Assembly (NCBI RefSeq): GCF_003345655.1
Contig: NZ_QQOH01000001.1
Coordinates: 682,001-746,000, forward strand
DNA: 64,000 nt
Source: Motiliproteus coralliicola
GTDB lineage: Bacteria; Pseudomonadota; Gammaproteobacteria; Pseudomonadales; Balneatricaceae
Direction of reading: 5' to 3'
Shown: one piece after another, positions 37,283 to 45,578 of the stretch
Position numbering within the stretch: position 1 is the first letter of the stretch
Layout of the letters: each line of letters begins with the position of its first letter
Notes under the pieces: model-generated
Database searches by the model: none
The model's input: the letters and a program-made list of their open reading frames with translations, nothing else
Told to the model about the DNA's origin: nothing
Made by a program: the position numbers and the translations under genes

Positions 37283-37681
37283 ATGAATGCATTAACTCAG
37301 GGTGCCCACCATGTGGGGCTGACTGTTGCCGACCTTGAACAGAGTGCGGCGTTCTTTACCGAGCTGCTCGGCTGGAACGAGATGGCCCGGAATGAAAACT
37401 ACCCGGCGATTTTCGTCAGTGACGGTTCGGTGATGATCACGTTGTGGGCGCTCAAGGAGGAGCCATCGGTCGCCTTCGACCGCAGATCTAATATCGGTCT
37501 GCACCACCTGGCCATTCGAGTCGCCGATGATAGCGCGCTGGATGTGATTCACCAGAAGCTGGTTGCCAACGATATTCAGGTTGAGTTTGCTCCCGAGCCA
37601 CTAAACGGTGGGCCGGTGCGCCACATGATGTGTTACGACCCCAGCGGCATCCGGATCGAATTTATCTGGCCTGGGGCATAA
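37283..37681 (+). CDS. VOC/glyoxalase-fold protein
   Basis: 132 residues with two beta-alpha-beta-beta-beta modules. Likely metal ligands are H9 (A-H-H-V-G-L-T-V), H70 in G-L-H-H-L-A-I-R and E126 in R-I-E-F-I-W-P. This is the layout of glyoxalase I, fosfomycin-resistance and extradiol dioxygenase folds; which reaction cannot be told. It heads a two-gene unit with the PNPOx-reductase fusion, 43 bases apart. CAGGAG precedes the ATG. Confidence 0.85.
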   Translation: MNALTQGAHHVGLTVADLEQSAAFFTELLGWNEMARNENYPAIFVSDGSVMITLWALKEEPSVAFDRRSNIGLHHLAIRVADDSALDVIHQKLVANDIQVEFAPEPLNGGPVRHMMCYDPSGIRIEFIWPGA

Positions 37682-37724
37682 CCCCCAGAGTCGAGCCGAT
37701 TGACTGAATACTGGAGCCTTCATC

Positions 37725-39317
37725 ATGGGACACAGATTTGCCGATATCGCCTTTACCCCGGGGATAAGAGAGATCCAGCGACAGCAGGGAAGTCGTGATA
37801 GTTACGCGAGAATGGACCAGGGGGAAGATTACAACCACCGGATAGGGCCCGCCGAAGCCGAATTTATTGCTGCCCGCGATAGCTTCTATATGGCCAGCGT
37901 GAGTGAAACAGGCTGGCCCTATCTGCAACACCGCGGCGGCAAGACCGGGTTCGTCAAAGTGCTGGGGCCGGACACCCTCGGATTCGCCGATTATTCCGGT
38001 AACCGCCAGTACATCAGCACCGGCAACCTCCAGCACGATGACCGTGTGGCGCTGTTCTTTATGGACTATCCCAACCAGCGTCGTTTGAAGTTGCTCGGAA
38101 GAGTACAGCTGGTTGGTCTGGATCAGTCCGAGACTATGTCTCGGCTTGAGGATGAGGACTACCAGGCCCAGATAGAGCGGGGTATGTTGATTCGGGTAGA
38201 GGCGTTTGACTGGAATTGTCCCCAGCATATTACTCCACGCTACAGCGAGGCTGAGTTGGAGGTGCTGATGGCTCCACTGCAGCAGCAGCTGGATGAACTC
38301 CGACAATCACAACCGATATCAGCGAGGGTTGCTGATACCGACTCCGTCACGCAAGAGGTGGTCGGAGAAGGCGATCTTGAGCTGGTGATCAGCGGTGTGC
38401 GTCAGTTGACCCCCAGGGTGCGGGCTTACGAGCTGCGTGCCACCGACGGAGCTTCGCTGCCGGAAGTCGAGGCGGGGGCGCATCTGCCGGTACCCGTGCC
38501 ACTGAGCGATGACAGCTGGGAGCTGCGTTACTACTCCATCGCTTCCAATCCCAAGCGTCGCGATATCTATGAGATCGCTGTGCTGCATGAGCCGGATGGC
38601 AAAGGCGGCTCGGATGCTATCCATCGGCGTTATCGACTCGGCTTGCGATTGCGGGTTGGTTTGCCGGGAAACCATTTCCGACTGCATACGGATACTCGTC
38701 CCGCGGTTTTGATCGCCGGCGGTATCGGTATTACGCCGATCAAGGCGATGGCCCAGGCGTTACAGAGCAGGGGGGCTGAGTTCCAGCTGCATTATGCCGG
38801 TCGTAGCCGGGTCGAGATGGCCTACGCGGATCGCCTGCAGCGCTCACTCGGGGAACGGCTTTATCTCTACCCCGCCGATGAGTCGCTGCGCCTCGATCTG
38901 AACCGATTGCTGCGCCAAGCCCCGGATGAGGCGCTGTTCTATTGCTGCGGTCCCAATCGGTTGCTCGATGCCTTGCTGGCAGAGGCCAAGAGTCTCGGGA
39001 TTTCGACGGACCGAGTCCGTGTCGAGCGCTTTGCTGCCGGGCAGGGGGCAGCGGATCAGCCGGTGCTGTTGGAATTGGCGAAATCAGGTCGCCAGCTGGA
39101 GGTGGCTGCCGATCAAACCCTGCTGGATGCATTGCTGGAGGCCGAGGTCGATATTCCCCATAGCTGCCGGACAGGTCAGTGTCGTAGCTGTGCCGTCAAG
39201 GTTCTGGCGGGCGAGGCGGATCATCGCGATCAGGCGCTTACGCAGAGCGAACAGCAGCGGTTGATCTGCCCTTGTGTATCTCGCGCTAAAACTCCATCAC
39301 TGATGTTGGATCTTTAA
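37725..39317 (+). CDS. PNPOx-like / ferredoxin reductase / 2Fe-2S fusion protein
   Basis: 530 residues in three parts. (1) About 1-190, a pyridoxamine-5'-phosphate-oxidase-like split barrel (F-Y-M-A-S-V-S-E-T-G-W-P-Y-L-Q-H-R-G-G). (2) About 215-435, an FNR-like FAD/NAD module (L-R-Y-Y-S-I-A-S, then A-G-G-I-G-I-T-P-I-K-A-M). (3) About 445-530, a plant-type 2Fe-2S ferredoxin with C-R-T-G-Q-C-R-S-C plus the distal C-P-C. Parts 2 and 3 resemble phthalate-dioxygenase-type reductases. Fusion of the FMN-binding split barrel to the reductase suggests a self-sufficient flavin or heme-linked redox enzyme. The substrate is unknown. Confidence 0.88.
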   Translation: MGHRFADIAFTPGIREIQRQQGSRDSYARMDQGEDYNHRIGPAEAEFIAARDSFYMASVSETGWPYLQHRGGKTGFVKVLGPDTLGFADYSGNRQYISTGNLQHDDRVALFFMDYPNQRRLKLLGRVQLVGLDQSETMSRLEDEDYQAQIERGMLIRVEAFDWNCPQHITPRYSEAELEVLMAPLQQQLDELRQSQPISARVADTDSVTQEVVGEGDLELVISGVRQLTPRVRAYELRATDGASLPEVEAGAHLPVPVPLSDDSWELRYYSIASNPKRRDIYEIAVLHEPDGKGGSDAIHRRYRLGLRLRVGLPGNHFRLHTDTRPAVLIAGGIGITPIKAMAQALQSRGAEFQLHYAGRSRVEMAYADRLQRSLGERLYLYPADESLRLDLNRLLRQAPDEALFYCCGPNRLLDALLAEAKSLGISTDRVRVERFAAGQGAADQPVLLELAKSGRQLEVAADQTLLDALLEAEVDIPHSCRTGQCRSCAVKVLAGEADHRDQALTQSEQQRLICPCVSRAKTPSLMLDL

Positions 39318-39506
39318 ATCAACATAAAGATAATCAGTTTAACTACAATAGTTTAAATTTCTTATCTCAAGCTAATTATTAGATGAAGTTAACTCGGTCT
39401 AGCTGCGATCGCTCTCTCGATACCGGTTCTGCACCGTTGAAATAGAGCGAGAGTCGGGCGGTATGCTTATCGTCGCCTTTCTTGCTGACAGGTCTGCTGA
39501 TCTAAC

Positions 39507-39536
39507 ATTAATACAGAATACGTATTGTGTATTAAT
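39507..39536. repeat. 30-bp near-perfect palindrome
   Basis: ATTAATACA-G-AATACGTATT-G-TGTATTAAT; every base pairs except one symmetric G/G position. It lies between the converging PNPOx-reductase and hipA genes. It could be an operator or a cruciform/stem without a U tract. Confidence 0.65.
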
Positions 39537-39584
39537 GCCTCTTTGGACAAGATCAAAGCCAGTCGATCAGCTCTTTAGCCGCTA

Positions 39585-40886
39585 TTAGAATCCAAGCCGA
39601 TGGGCGGCTTTGATCTCTTCGGTCAGCGACTCGGGTACCTGGGCTTTGGCGGCATAGGTGGCCCAGTCTGCAACCACATCCTGGACCTGCTCGATGATCT
39701 GCAGTGCTTGCTTGCGAAAACTCTCGGCGGGTGCCAGCAGGTCGTGCCGATCAAAGTGGTCACGCTTGCCGTTCAGAGTCAGTTGATGGCTATTGACCCA
39801 GGGCGAGCCGGGCTTGTAGCTATAAGCGACATCGAAGGCGGGTGCCAACTGCCAGGCGCCTCCTGGCTTCAGCACAAAGCCGAAGTTCTTGGTATGGTCG
39901 TCATGGTTTCTGGCGACGATATTGAATACCATGCGCCGGTATTGCTGCAGCGCTTCGTTCCGTTTCAAGCGTAATGCGCGCATCACTCCAAACAGCTGTT
40001 CGTAGCTATAGTGACCGGGTTGCTTATAGTCGGCATGGTCCATGGCACACAGCGACTGGTAGTGGATCTTCTGATTGCCGACACGGTCAAAGCGCTTAGT
40101 CAGAAAATGTGCCCGTTCACCCTCTTCAAGCAACTCGCACGGCATCATCTCTATACCGCAGTCCCTGGCCATCAGATAGTAGGCGTACTCCATGCGACCG
40201 TAGCCTTGCGGATCTCCAAAAGTCTCTTGCGAACGAGAGTGCTCCACCACGCCGTCGAATTTGAGCAGGTAGTGCTCAAACCCCGGCGGCAGATCGACCT
40301 GGCCGCTGCGGACTTCGGTACGATCCTGATTGATGCCGATAACGGCCTTGGCCCGTGCGCCGCCGGCAGAGGTACCAACCTGCAGAATCGACTGCATCGC
40401 TTGATCGCTGCGCTGCTGGCTGTCGGACAGCTGCTCACTCAGCCCTCGTCGCTGGTCGACCACCGCTTGAGCCATGCGTGTCAAGCTGGTCAGATCGATC
40501 TCGGTGCTTTGATCGAGTCGGGCGGTTTCGGGTTCGTACTCCAATGCCCCCATGCCGCGCTTGCCGGTATAGAGCAAGCGTTCCAAGGCACTAAACGAGG
40601 CGGGGTCGCGCCCCTGGCGAGCCAGCCAGGCATTGATTACGGCATTACCGAAGTCGTCGGGCAGGGTGTCGGCGAAGGCACCAGGCATCCCTTTGTAGGT
40701 CGCTTCCGACAACTGTGGAAATTGATACAGGGTTGGCGCCAGCGGCAAACGTAGCGGGCTGATTTCGATACCCTTGGCAATCCAGGACGGAGTGTATTCA
40801 AAGATGCAGCAGCCGCGCTGCTCGTCGAAGTACATGGCGCCGACGGTATCGCCCCAAAGCTGGATTCTTGTGATCACCATTACCAA
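39585..40886 (-). CDS. hipA: HipA-family serine/threonine kinase toxin
   Basis: 433 residues, typical HipA length. N-terminal couple_hipA domain with M-P-G-A-F-A-D-T-L-P-D (about 67-77), then the kinase-like core: ATP-loop Q-V-G-T-S-A-G-G-A-R-A-K, catalytic loop N-H-D-D-H-T-K-N-F-G-F (about 335-345) and the metal-binding D of F-D-V-A-Y-S-Y. E. coli HipA phosphorylates glutamyl-tRNA synthetase and causes persistence; the target here could differ. It overlaps hipB by seven bases in the usual antitoxin-first order. All key residues look intact. Confidence 0.92.
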   Translation of the reverse strand: MVMVITRIQLWGDTVGAMYFDEQRGCCIFEYTPSWIAKGIEISPLRLPLAPTLYQFPQLSEATYKGMPGAFADTLPDDFGNAVINAWLARQGRDPASFSALERLLYTGKRGMGALEYEPETARLDQSTEIDLTSLTRMAQAVVDQRRGLSEQLSDSQQRSDQAMQSILQVGTSAGGARAKAVIGINQDRTEVRSGQVDLPPGFEHYLLKFDGVVEHSRSQETFGDPQGYGRMEYAYYLMARDCGIEMMPCELLEEGERAHFLTKRFDRVGNQKIHYQSLCAMDHADYKQPGHYSYEQLFGVMRALRLKRNEALQQYRRMVFNIVARNHDDHTKNFGFVLKPGGAWQLAPAFDVAYSYKPGSPWVNSHQLTLNGKRDHFDRHDLLAPAESFRKQALQIIEQVQDVVADWATYAAKAQVPESLTEEIKAAHRLGF

Positions 40887-41251
40887 TCGAGCTCTTCGTT
40901 AGAGGGGCTGCCGGCCCCTGGGTTCGTCTGGTCCGGCTCGGTCGATATTTTGGAACGTACCCGCTGCGGACGGTGCGAGCCCTGTTCCAGCATTTTTAGC
41001 GGACTGACCGGGCGGTCGGGAATCAGGCTGTGCAGTTGCTCGAGAATTCCCAGGGTGCGCATAATCCCAATCATGACGCTGAATTTGCCACGACCTTTCA
41101 GTGCCAAGCGTAAAGTCGACTCGGATATGCCAAGCTCATGGGCCAGGTCTTTTTGGCTGATTATCTGGCCGTCTTTGCGATACTGGTCCAATCTTTGACC
41201 CAGTAGTTCTGCAATTGCCTGATCGCTCATTGCATACCAGTTGCTGCTCAT
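40880..41251 (-). CDS. hipB: HipB-like antitoxin (XRE HTH)
   Basis: 123 residues with a helix-turn-helix in I-S-Q-K-D-L-A-H-E-L-G-I-S-E-S-T-L (about 31-47) and a hydrophilic, proline-rich C-terminal tail (about 85-123). It should bind HipA and repress the hipBA promoter. An ATG at residue 8 is an alternative start. A perfect palindrome upstream (41299-41314) is a candidate HipB operator. Confidence 0.85.
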   Translation of the reverse strand: MSSNWYAMSDQAIAELLGQRLDQYRKDGQIISQKDLAHELGISESTLRLALKGRGKFSVMIGIMRTLGILEQLHSLIPDRPVSPLKMLEQGSHRPQRVRSKISTEPDQTNPGAGSPSNEELDW

Positions 41252-41298
41252 AATAAGCGCCTATATTTCAACTCATATCGTTAATTATTGCACTTATA

Positions 41299-41314
41299 CG
41301 ATGAAATATCATCG
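41299..41314. promoter_or_regulatory. Candidate hipBA operator
   Basis: CGATGA-AATA-TCATCG, six-base perfect arms, about 48 bases upstream of the hipB start. Confidence 0.5.
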
Positions 41315-41476
41315 CTTGCTTGGTCGCACTATTCTGTCGATCATGCCAGGCAGAGGGGCAAACACTCGATCCCGGCGACAAACGAAGGCTCTGACTGGAA
41401 CTGTTTGTGCACGCCAAGGTCTTGTAAAAAGAGAAATTATTAATGGATTATCAGCAGCCGGACGCCCGAACTGTCA

Positions 41477-42949
41477 ATGAGTAAAAAAAACCAAGCGGCC
41501 AACAAAGAGGCGGACCGCACCGCGTCTAACTCCCTCGGGGAGCAGGCAGGGCAGTTCTTTGAACACACCCGGCAAAACCTTAAGCGCGCCTTCCAGAATC
41601 GCCACTGCATCGGTATTACCGGCTTGAGTCGCAGTGGTAAATCGACCTTGATCTGTAGCCTGATCAACCAGCTGCGACAGTTCCAAACAGCCAGCCTCGG
41701 CGGCTTCTCTCCGGTTGTCGGCAAGCGGCTGTTGTCGGTGCAGGTTCATCCGCTGGAAGACACGGGGCTGGCCGAATTTCCTTATGCCGATGCGATCGAT
41801 GCACTCTCCTCTGATCCTCCACAATGGCCATCACCTACGACCGATATCAGCGGCTGTCTGCTGGAATTGAAGCTACAGCAGGATAGCTCCATCAAGCAGC
41901 TGCTGGGTGCCGAAGCGCGCTCCGTGTTTCTGGAGCTGCGGGATTACCCGGGGGAGTGGTTACTGGATCTGCCGATGATGCAGATCGACTATGTCGGCTG
42001 GTGTGCTCAGTCATCACGACTGTTTACAAACTCACCACGACTGGAGCTGATGGGCGATCTGCTGGATGAATTGCAGCAGATCGATCCGCTCAGCCCTTAC
42101 GACGAAGCCAGCTGCCAGCGTTTAAGACAGGCCTATGTGGCCTTTTTGAAGCGCTGCAAAGGCGGAGAGCACAGCCTCAGCCTGGTGCAGCCGGGTCGTT
42201 TCCTGCTGCCGGGCCGATTTAGAAATGATCCGATATTGGACTTTGTGCCGCTGCTGGGTTGTTCCACGCTTTCGGAGGAGCTACTCAAATCAGCACCGCA
42301 AGACAGTTACTTCAAGGTCTTCGAACAACGCTACCGCGATTACGTCACCCAGATCGTGCAGCCCTTTTACCAGCAGCAATTCCGCCCGATTACCCGTCAG
42401 GTGGTGCTGATCGACCTGGTCAATGCGCTCAATGGTGGAAGCGCTTATATCGATGATATGCGCCAGGCTATCGCGCAGATCAGCGAGAGTTTTCACTATG
42501 GACGCAACAATCCGCTTCGCAAGCTGTTCTCGCCGCAGGTTGAGGAGCTGGCGTTTGTGGCCACCAAGATGGACCAGGTGGTGGCCGGCAATCACGAGGC
42601 GGTGCGACAGCTGTTGGGGCAGCTGGTCAGCGACGCCTACAGCCAGGCTGCACACCGAGGCGCAGTACCGAGGATCGAGGCGATTGCGGCGATACGGGCG
42701 TCGAGGGAGGTGGTCGAGCAGGGGCGGGCTGCTTTGAGCGGTTACGATCTGGCCGGTAACCCGGTGGGGTATGTGCACCCGACGATTCCTGATCGGTTGG
42801 GCGACGAGGCGGGTTTTACGCCATTTCGGGATTGGAAGATCCCGGCATTCCAGCCCCCGGTGCACGGAGATTTTCATCATCAAGCGATTCCACATATTCG
42901 GCTAGACAGCCTGCTGGAGTTAGTGACACGGGGTTGCCGCTATGAGTAA
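41477..42949 (+). CDS. ycjX: YcjX-family GTPase-like protein
   Basis: 490 residues, DUF463 family. P-loop G-I-T-G-L-S-R-S-G-K-S-T-L (about 47-59); later F-V-A-T-K-M-D-Q-V is the G4-like (T/N)KxD motif. L-E-L-R-D-Y-P-G-E-W-L (about 152-162) is the switch-region signature. E. coli ycjX is in the phage-shock PspF regulon; no sigma-54 promoter was recognised upstream here. The gene overlaps ycjF by eight bases. Confidence 0.92.
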   Translation: MSKKNQAANKEADRTASNSLGEQAGQFFEHTRQNLKRAFQNRHCIGITGLSRSGKSTLICSLINQLRQFQTASLGGFSPVVGKRLLSVQVHPLEDTGLAEFPYADAIDALSSDPPQWPSPTTDISGCLLELKLQQDSSIKQLLGAEARSVFLELRDYPGEWLLDLPMMQIDYVGWCAQSSRLFTNSPRLELMGDLLDELQQIDPLSPYDEASCQRLRQAYVAFLKRCKGGEHSLSLVQPGRFLLPGRFRNDPILDFVPLLGCSTLSEELLKSAPQDSYFKVFEQRYRDYVTQIVQPFYQQQFRPITRQVVLIDLVNALNGGSAYIDDMRQAIAQISESFHYGRNNPLRKLFSPQVEELAFVATKMDQVVAGNHEAVRQLLGQLVSDAYSQAAHRGAVPRIEAIAAIRASREVVEQGRAALSGYDLAGNPVGYVHPTIPDRLGDEAGFTPFRDWKIPAFQPPVHGDFHHQAIPHIRLDSLLELVTRGCRYE

Positions 42950-44057
42950 TGACAACAAACAGGATGCCGGCTTTAGCTTTGTCCCGTCCCAGGATCAACA
43001 GCTAAAAGGGGCGCAATCGCCCCAGGCCGAGGCAGTAGAGCCCAGCACTTTTGTGCCGAGCCGAGAACAGGCTCTGGAAGCGCCGCCGGAATCGATCAGT
43101 GCCGACAGCGAGAGTCCGGATGGGTCCGGCTCAGTTGGCGGTCGCGATGCTCTGCAGCTCAAATCCAAGCCAATCAGAGGGCTCAGAGCCTTAGGTTACC
43201 TGCTGGGGGTCTATGTCGTCGGCTTGCTGGTGCAAACGAGCTATCAGCAATATCTGACGCTGGCTGAGGAGAGTCGCATCCTGGCGGGTGGTTTTCTTGG
43301 CCTGCTTGGCGCGCTGATCGTGGCGGCCGGCTGGGTGCTGTTCCAGTGGCTGTTTTCCGATGACCGCTACGCCCGGGTGCAGGCGCTGCAGACCAAAGCC
43401 CAGCACTACCGAACCGTCCGCTCGCATCAGAAGAGCGATGCTTTTCTGCGCCAGCTAAAAGCCTTCTATCAGGATAAACCGCAGATGACGGCGCTTGAGC
43501 GTGCGCTGTCGGCCTTGCCGGATTACGCCGACGATTCCGAACGGATCGAGCTGCTTGAGCGACAGTTCGTCAATCCGATGGACGCCGATGCCAAGGCGCT
43601 GGTGACGCGCTACTCGATGCAGACAGGCGTCGCGGTAGCGCTGAGCCCCTGGGCTTCGATTGATATGCTGCTAACCCTTTGGCGCAACCTGCACATGCTG
43701 GAAGAGATCAGTAAAATCTACGGTTTGCGCCCAACTCTTCGAAACAGGATCAATATATTAGGAGTGGTGATGAGCAATATGGCGCTGGCCGGCGTGTCCC
43801 AGACGCTGGCCGATTCATCCCAGGGAATCCTGGAAGATGCCGCCCAAAACAGCAGCGCCCTGTTGCTGGCCAAGACCGGTGCCAACCTTGGTCAGGGGAT
43901 CGGGGTCGCGCTGGTAACCGGACGGATCGGGGTGCTGGGAATGCAGGCTTGCCGACCAATTCCTTTCACCGATGGCAAGGTGCCGGGCGTCGGCCAATTC
44001 GGTCGACAGGCGTTAAGCTCAATCCTCGATGCGCGAAAATCCAGCAAAACCGGCTGA
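42942..44057 (+). CDS. ycjF: YcjF-family inner-membrane protein (TIGR01620)
   Basis: 371 residues. N-terminal ~75 residues hydrophilic and low-complexity, then two transmembrane helices (about 83-103 and 115-137), a soluble segment, and a C-terminal DUF697-type region with further hydrophobic stretches near 270-330. The conserved partner of YcjX in proteobacteria; function in envelope stress is suspected but unproven. It is co-translated with ycjX. Confidence 0.92.
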   Translation: MSNDNKQDAGFSFVPSQDQQLKGAQSPQAEAVEPSTFVPSREQALEAPPESISADSESPDGSGSVGGRDALQLKSKPIRGLRALGYLLGVYVVGLLVQTSYQQYLTLAEESRILAGGFLGLLGALIVAAGWVLFQWLFSDDRYARVQALQTKAQHYRTVRSHQKSDAFLRQLKAFYQDKPQMTALERALSALPDYADDSERIELLERQFVNPMDADAKALVTRYSMQTGVAVALSPWASIDMLLTLWRNLHMLEEISKIYGLRPTLRNRINILGVVMSNMALAGVSQTLADSSQGILEDAAQNSSALLLAKTGANLGQGIGVALVTGRIGVLGMQACRPIPFTDGKVPGVGQFGRQALSSILDARKSSKTG

Positions 44058-44078
44058 CCGTCGGCTAACTGACCAGCC

Positions 44079-44109
44079 GAAAAATAAAAAAGGGAGCCGC
44101 AGCTCCCTT
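44079..44109 (-). terminator. Terminator of the ALDH/aminotransferase operon
   Basis: On the minus strand AAGGGAGC-TGC-GGCTCCCTT is followed by TTTTATTTTT. It ends transcription from the aldehyde dehydrogenase gene and may also stop ycjXF read-through. Confidence 0.85.
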
Positions 44110-44150
44110 GGTAACCAACCCGCAGGCGGGTATAGGGTTTGTCGAAACGG

Positions 44151-45566
44151 CTAGCCGATCAGCGCCTTGGTTTCGAAGAATTCGTGAACACCGAATTCAC
44201 CCAGTTCGCGACCATTGCCCGACTGCTTATAGCCACCGAACGGTGCCTGATTGTTCCAATCGCCGTTATTGATATAAACCTGTCCTGCACGGATCTGGCG
44301 GGCCAGGGCACGAGCATGCCCTCTGTCCGAAGACCACACCCGGGCCGACAGCCCGTAAGGCGTGTCGTTGGCGATACGGATTGCATCGGCTTCGCCGTCA
44401 TAGGGGATCATGCTCAGCACCGGGCCGAAGATCTCTTCGCGCGCAATCGTCATGTCGTTACTGACATCGGCGAAGATCGTAGGACGGGCATAATAGCCCT
44501 GCAACAGCCCCTCGGGCGGCTCCAGCCCACCGGTGACCAGGCGGGCTCCTTCTTCGAGGCCGATGCCGATATAGCGCTGAACCACCTCCAGCTGCGCTTT
44601 AGAAGCCAGCGGGCCGATAAAGGTATCCTCCGCGTTCGGATCGCCGAGCTTCAGGGACTCGGCATGCTGTTTGGCGATGGCGATGGCGTCTTCATAGCGG
44701 CTGGCAGGCACCAGCATCCGGGTCAGGGCGGTGCAGGTCTGACCGGAGTTGACCATCACATCTTCGACGCCGAACTGGACGGCCGCTTCCAGGTCAGCAT
44801 CCTCTGCGATCAGTAGCGGCGACTTGCCACCCAGTTCCTGGCAGACCCGCTTGACTGTAGGAGCGGCCAGTTGGGCAATCCTCACTCCGGCCCGGGTCGA
44901 GCCGGTAAAGGAGACCATATCCACCTCTGGGTGGGTACAGAGCGGCTCACCAACACTCGGGCCGTCACCATTGACGAGATTGAAGACACCGGCCGGAAGC
45001 CCGGCGGCATGGACTGCTTCGGCCAGCAGAAACCCATGCAACGGGGTGTTCTCACTGGGCTTTAGCACCATGGTGCAACCGGCTGCCAGGGCCGGGGCCA
45101 TCTTGCCGATCAGCTGATGCAACGGATAGTTCCAAGGGTTGATAAAGGCACAGACACCGACCGGCTCACGCACCGCGGTGCAATTGCCGATGCTGACCTC
45201 CTGCTCCAGCAGCGAGGCATGCTCGGCATGCTGCGCTAGGGCGTCAATCGGGTCATCCACCTGGACCTCTTGACTGAACCAGAGTGGTGCCCCCATCTCG
45301 GCAGTAATCAGCTCGGCCATCTGTTCGCGCCGGCGGGTCAGTTCGGCCACCAGCTTGCGAATATAGCCAGCGCGCTCATGGGCCGAGCTGGACGACCAGC
45401 TACCGAAGGCTCGACGCGCGGCCTGGATGGCACGATCCACATCAGCTGCGGAGGCCAGCGGGGCGCGACCGGCGATCGACTCGTCGGCAGGGTTAATCAC
45501 ATCCAGCATGCCGCCTTCGGCCGGGACGAACTGCCCGTCGATATAGAGTTTGTCGAAGATCTTCAT
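44151..45566 (-). CDS. NAD(P)+-dependent aldehyde dehydrogenase (probably 4-aminobutanal)
   Basis: 471 residues, complete ALDH superfamily protein. Catalytic cysteine in V-N-S-G-Q-T-C-T-A (about 279), general base glutamate in C-Q-E-L-G-G-K-S-P (about 245), and cofactor-binding F-T-G-S-T-R-A-G. It starts 12 bases after the aminotransferase stop and has GGAG upstream, so the two are co-transcribed. The product of a putrescine aminotransferase is 4-aminobutanal, so oxidation to GABA is the likely reaction; that is contextual inference, since the sequence alone fits many aldehydes. Confidence 0.88.
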   Translation of the reverse strand: MKIFDKLYIDGQFVPAEGGMLDVINPADESIAGRAPLASAADVDRAIQAARRAFGSWSSSSAHERAGYIRKLVAELTRRREQMAELITAEMGAPLWFSQEVQVDDPIDALAQHAEHASLLEQEVSIGNCTAVREPVGVCAFINPWNYPLHQLIGKMAPALAAGCTMVLKPSENTPLHGFLLAEAVHAAGLPAGVFNLVNGDGPSVGEPLCTHPEVDMVSFTGSTRAGVRIAQLAAPTVKRVCQELGGKSPLLIAEDADLEAAVQFGVEDVMVNSGQTCTALTRMLVPASRYEDAIAIAKQHAESLKLGDPNAEDTFIGPLASKAQLEVVQRYIGIGLEEGARLVTGGLEPPEGLLQGYYARPTIFADVSNDMTIAREEIFGPVLSMIPYDGEADAIRIANDTPYGLSARVWSSDRGHARALARQIRAGQVYINNGDWNNQAPFGGYKQSGNGRELGEFGVHEFFETKALIG

Positions 45567-45578
45567 CAGCGTGCTCCG

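Noticed and set aside
41340-41476. Sigma-54 promoter before ycjX, as in the Psp regulon
   Set aside because: No TGGCAC-N5-TTGC element was found.
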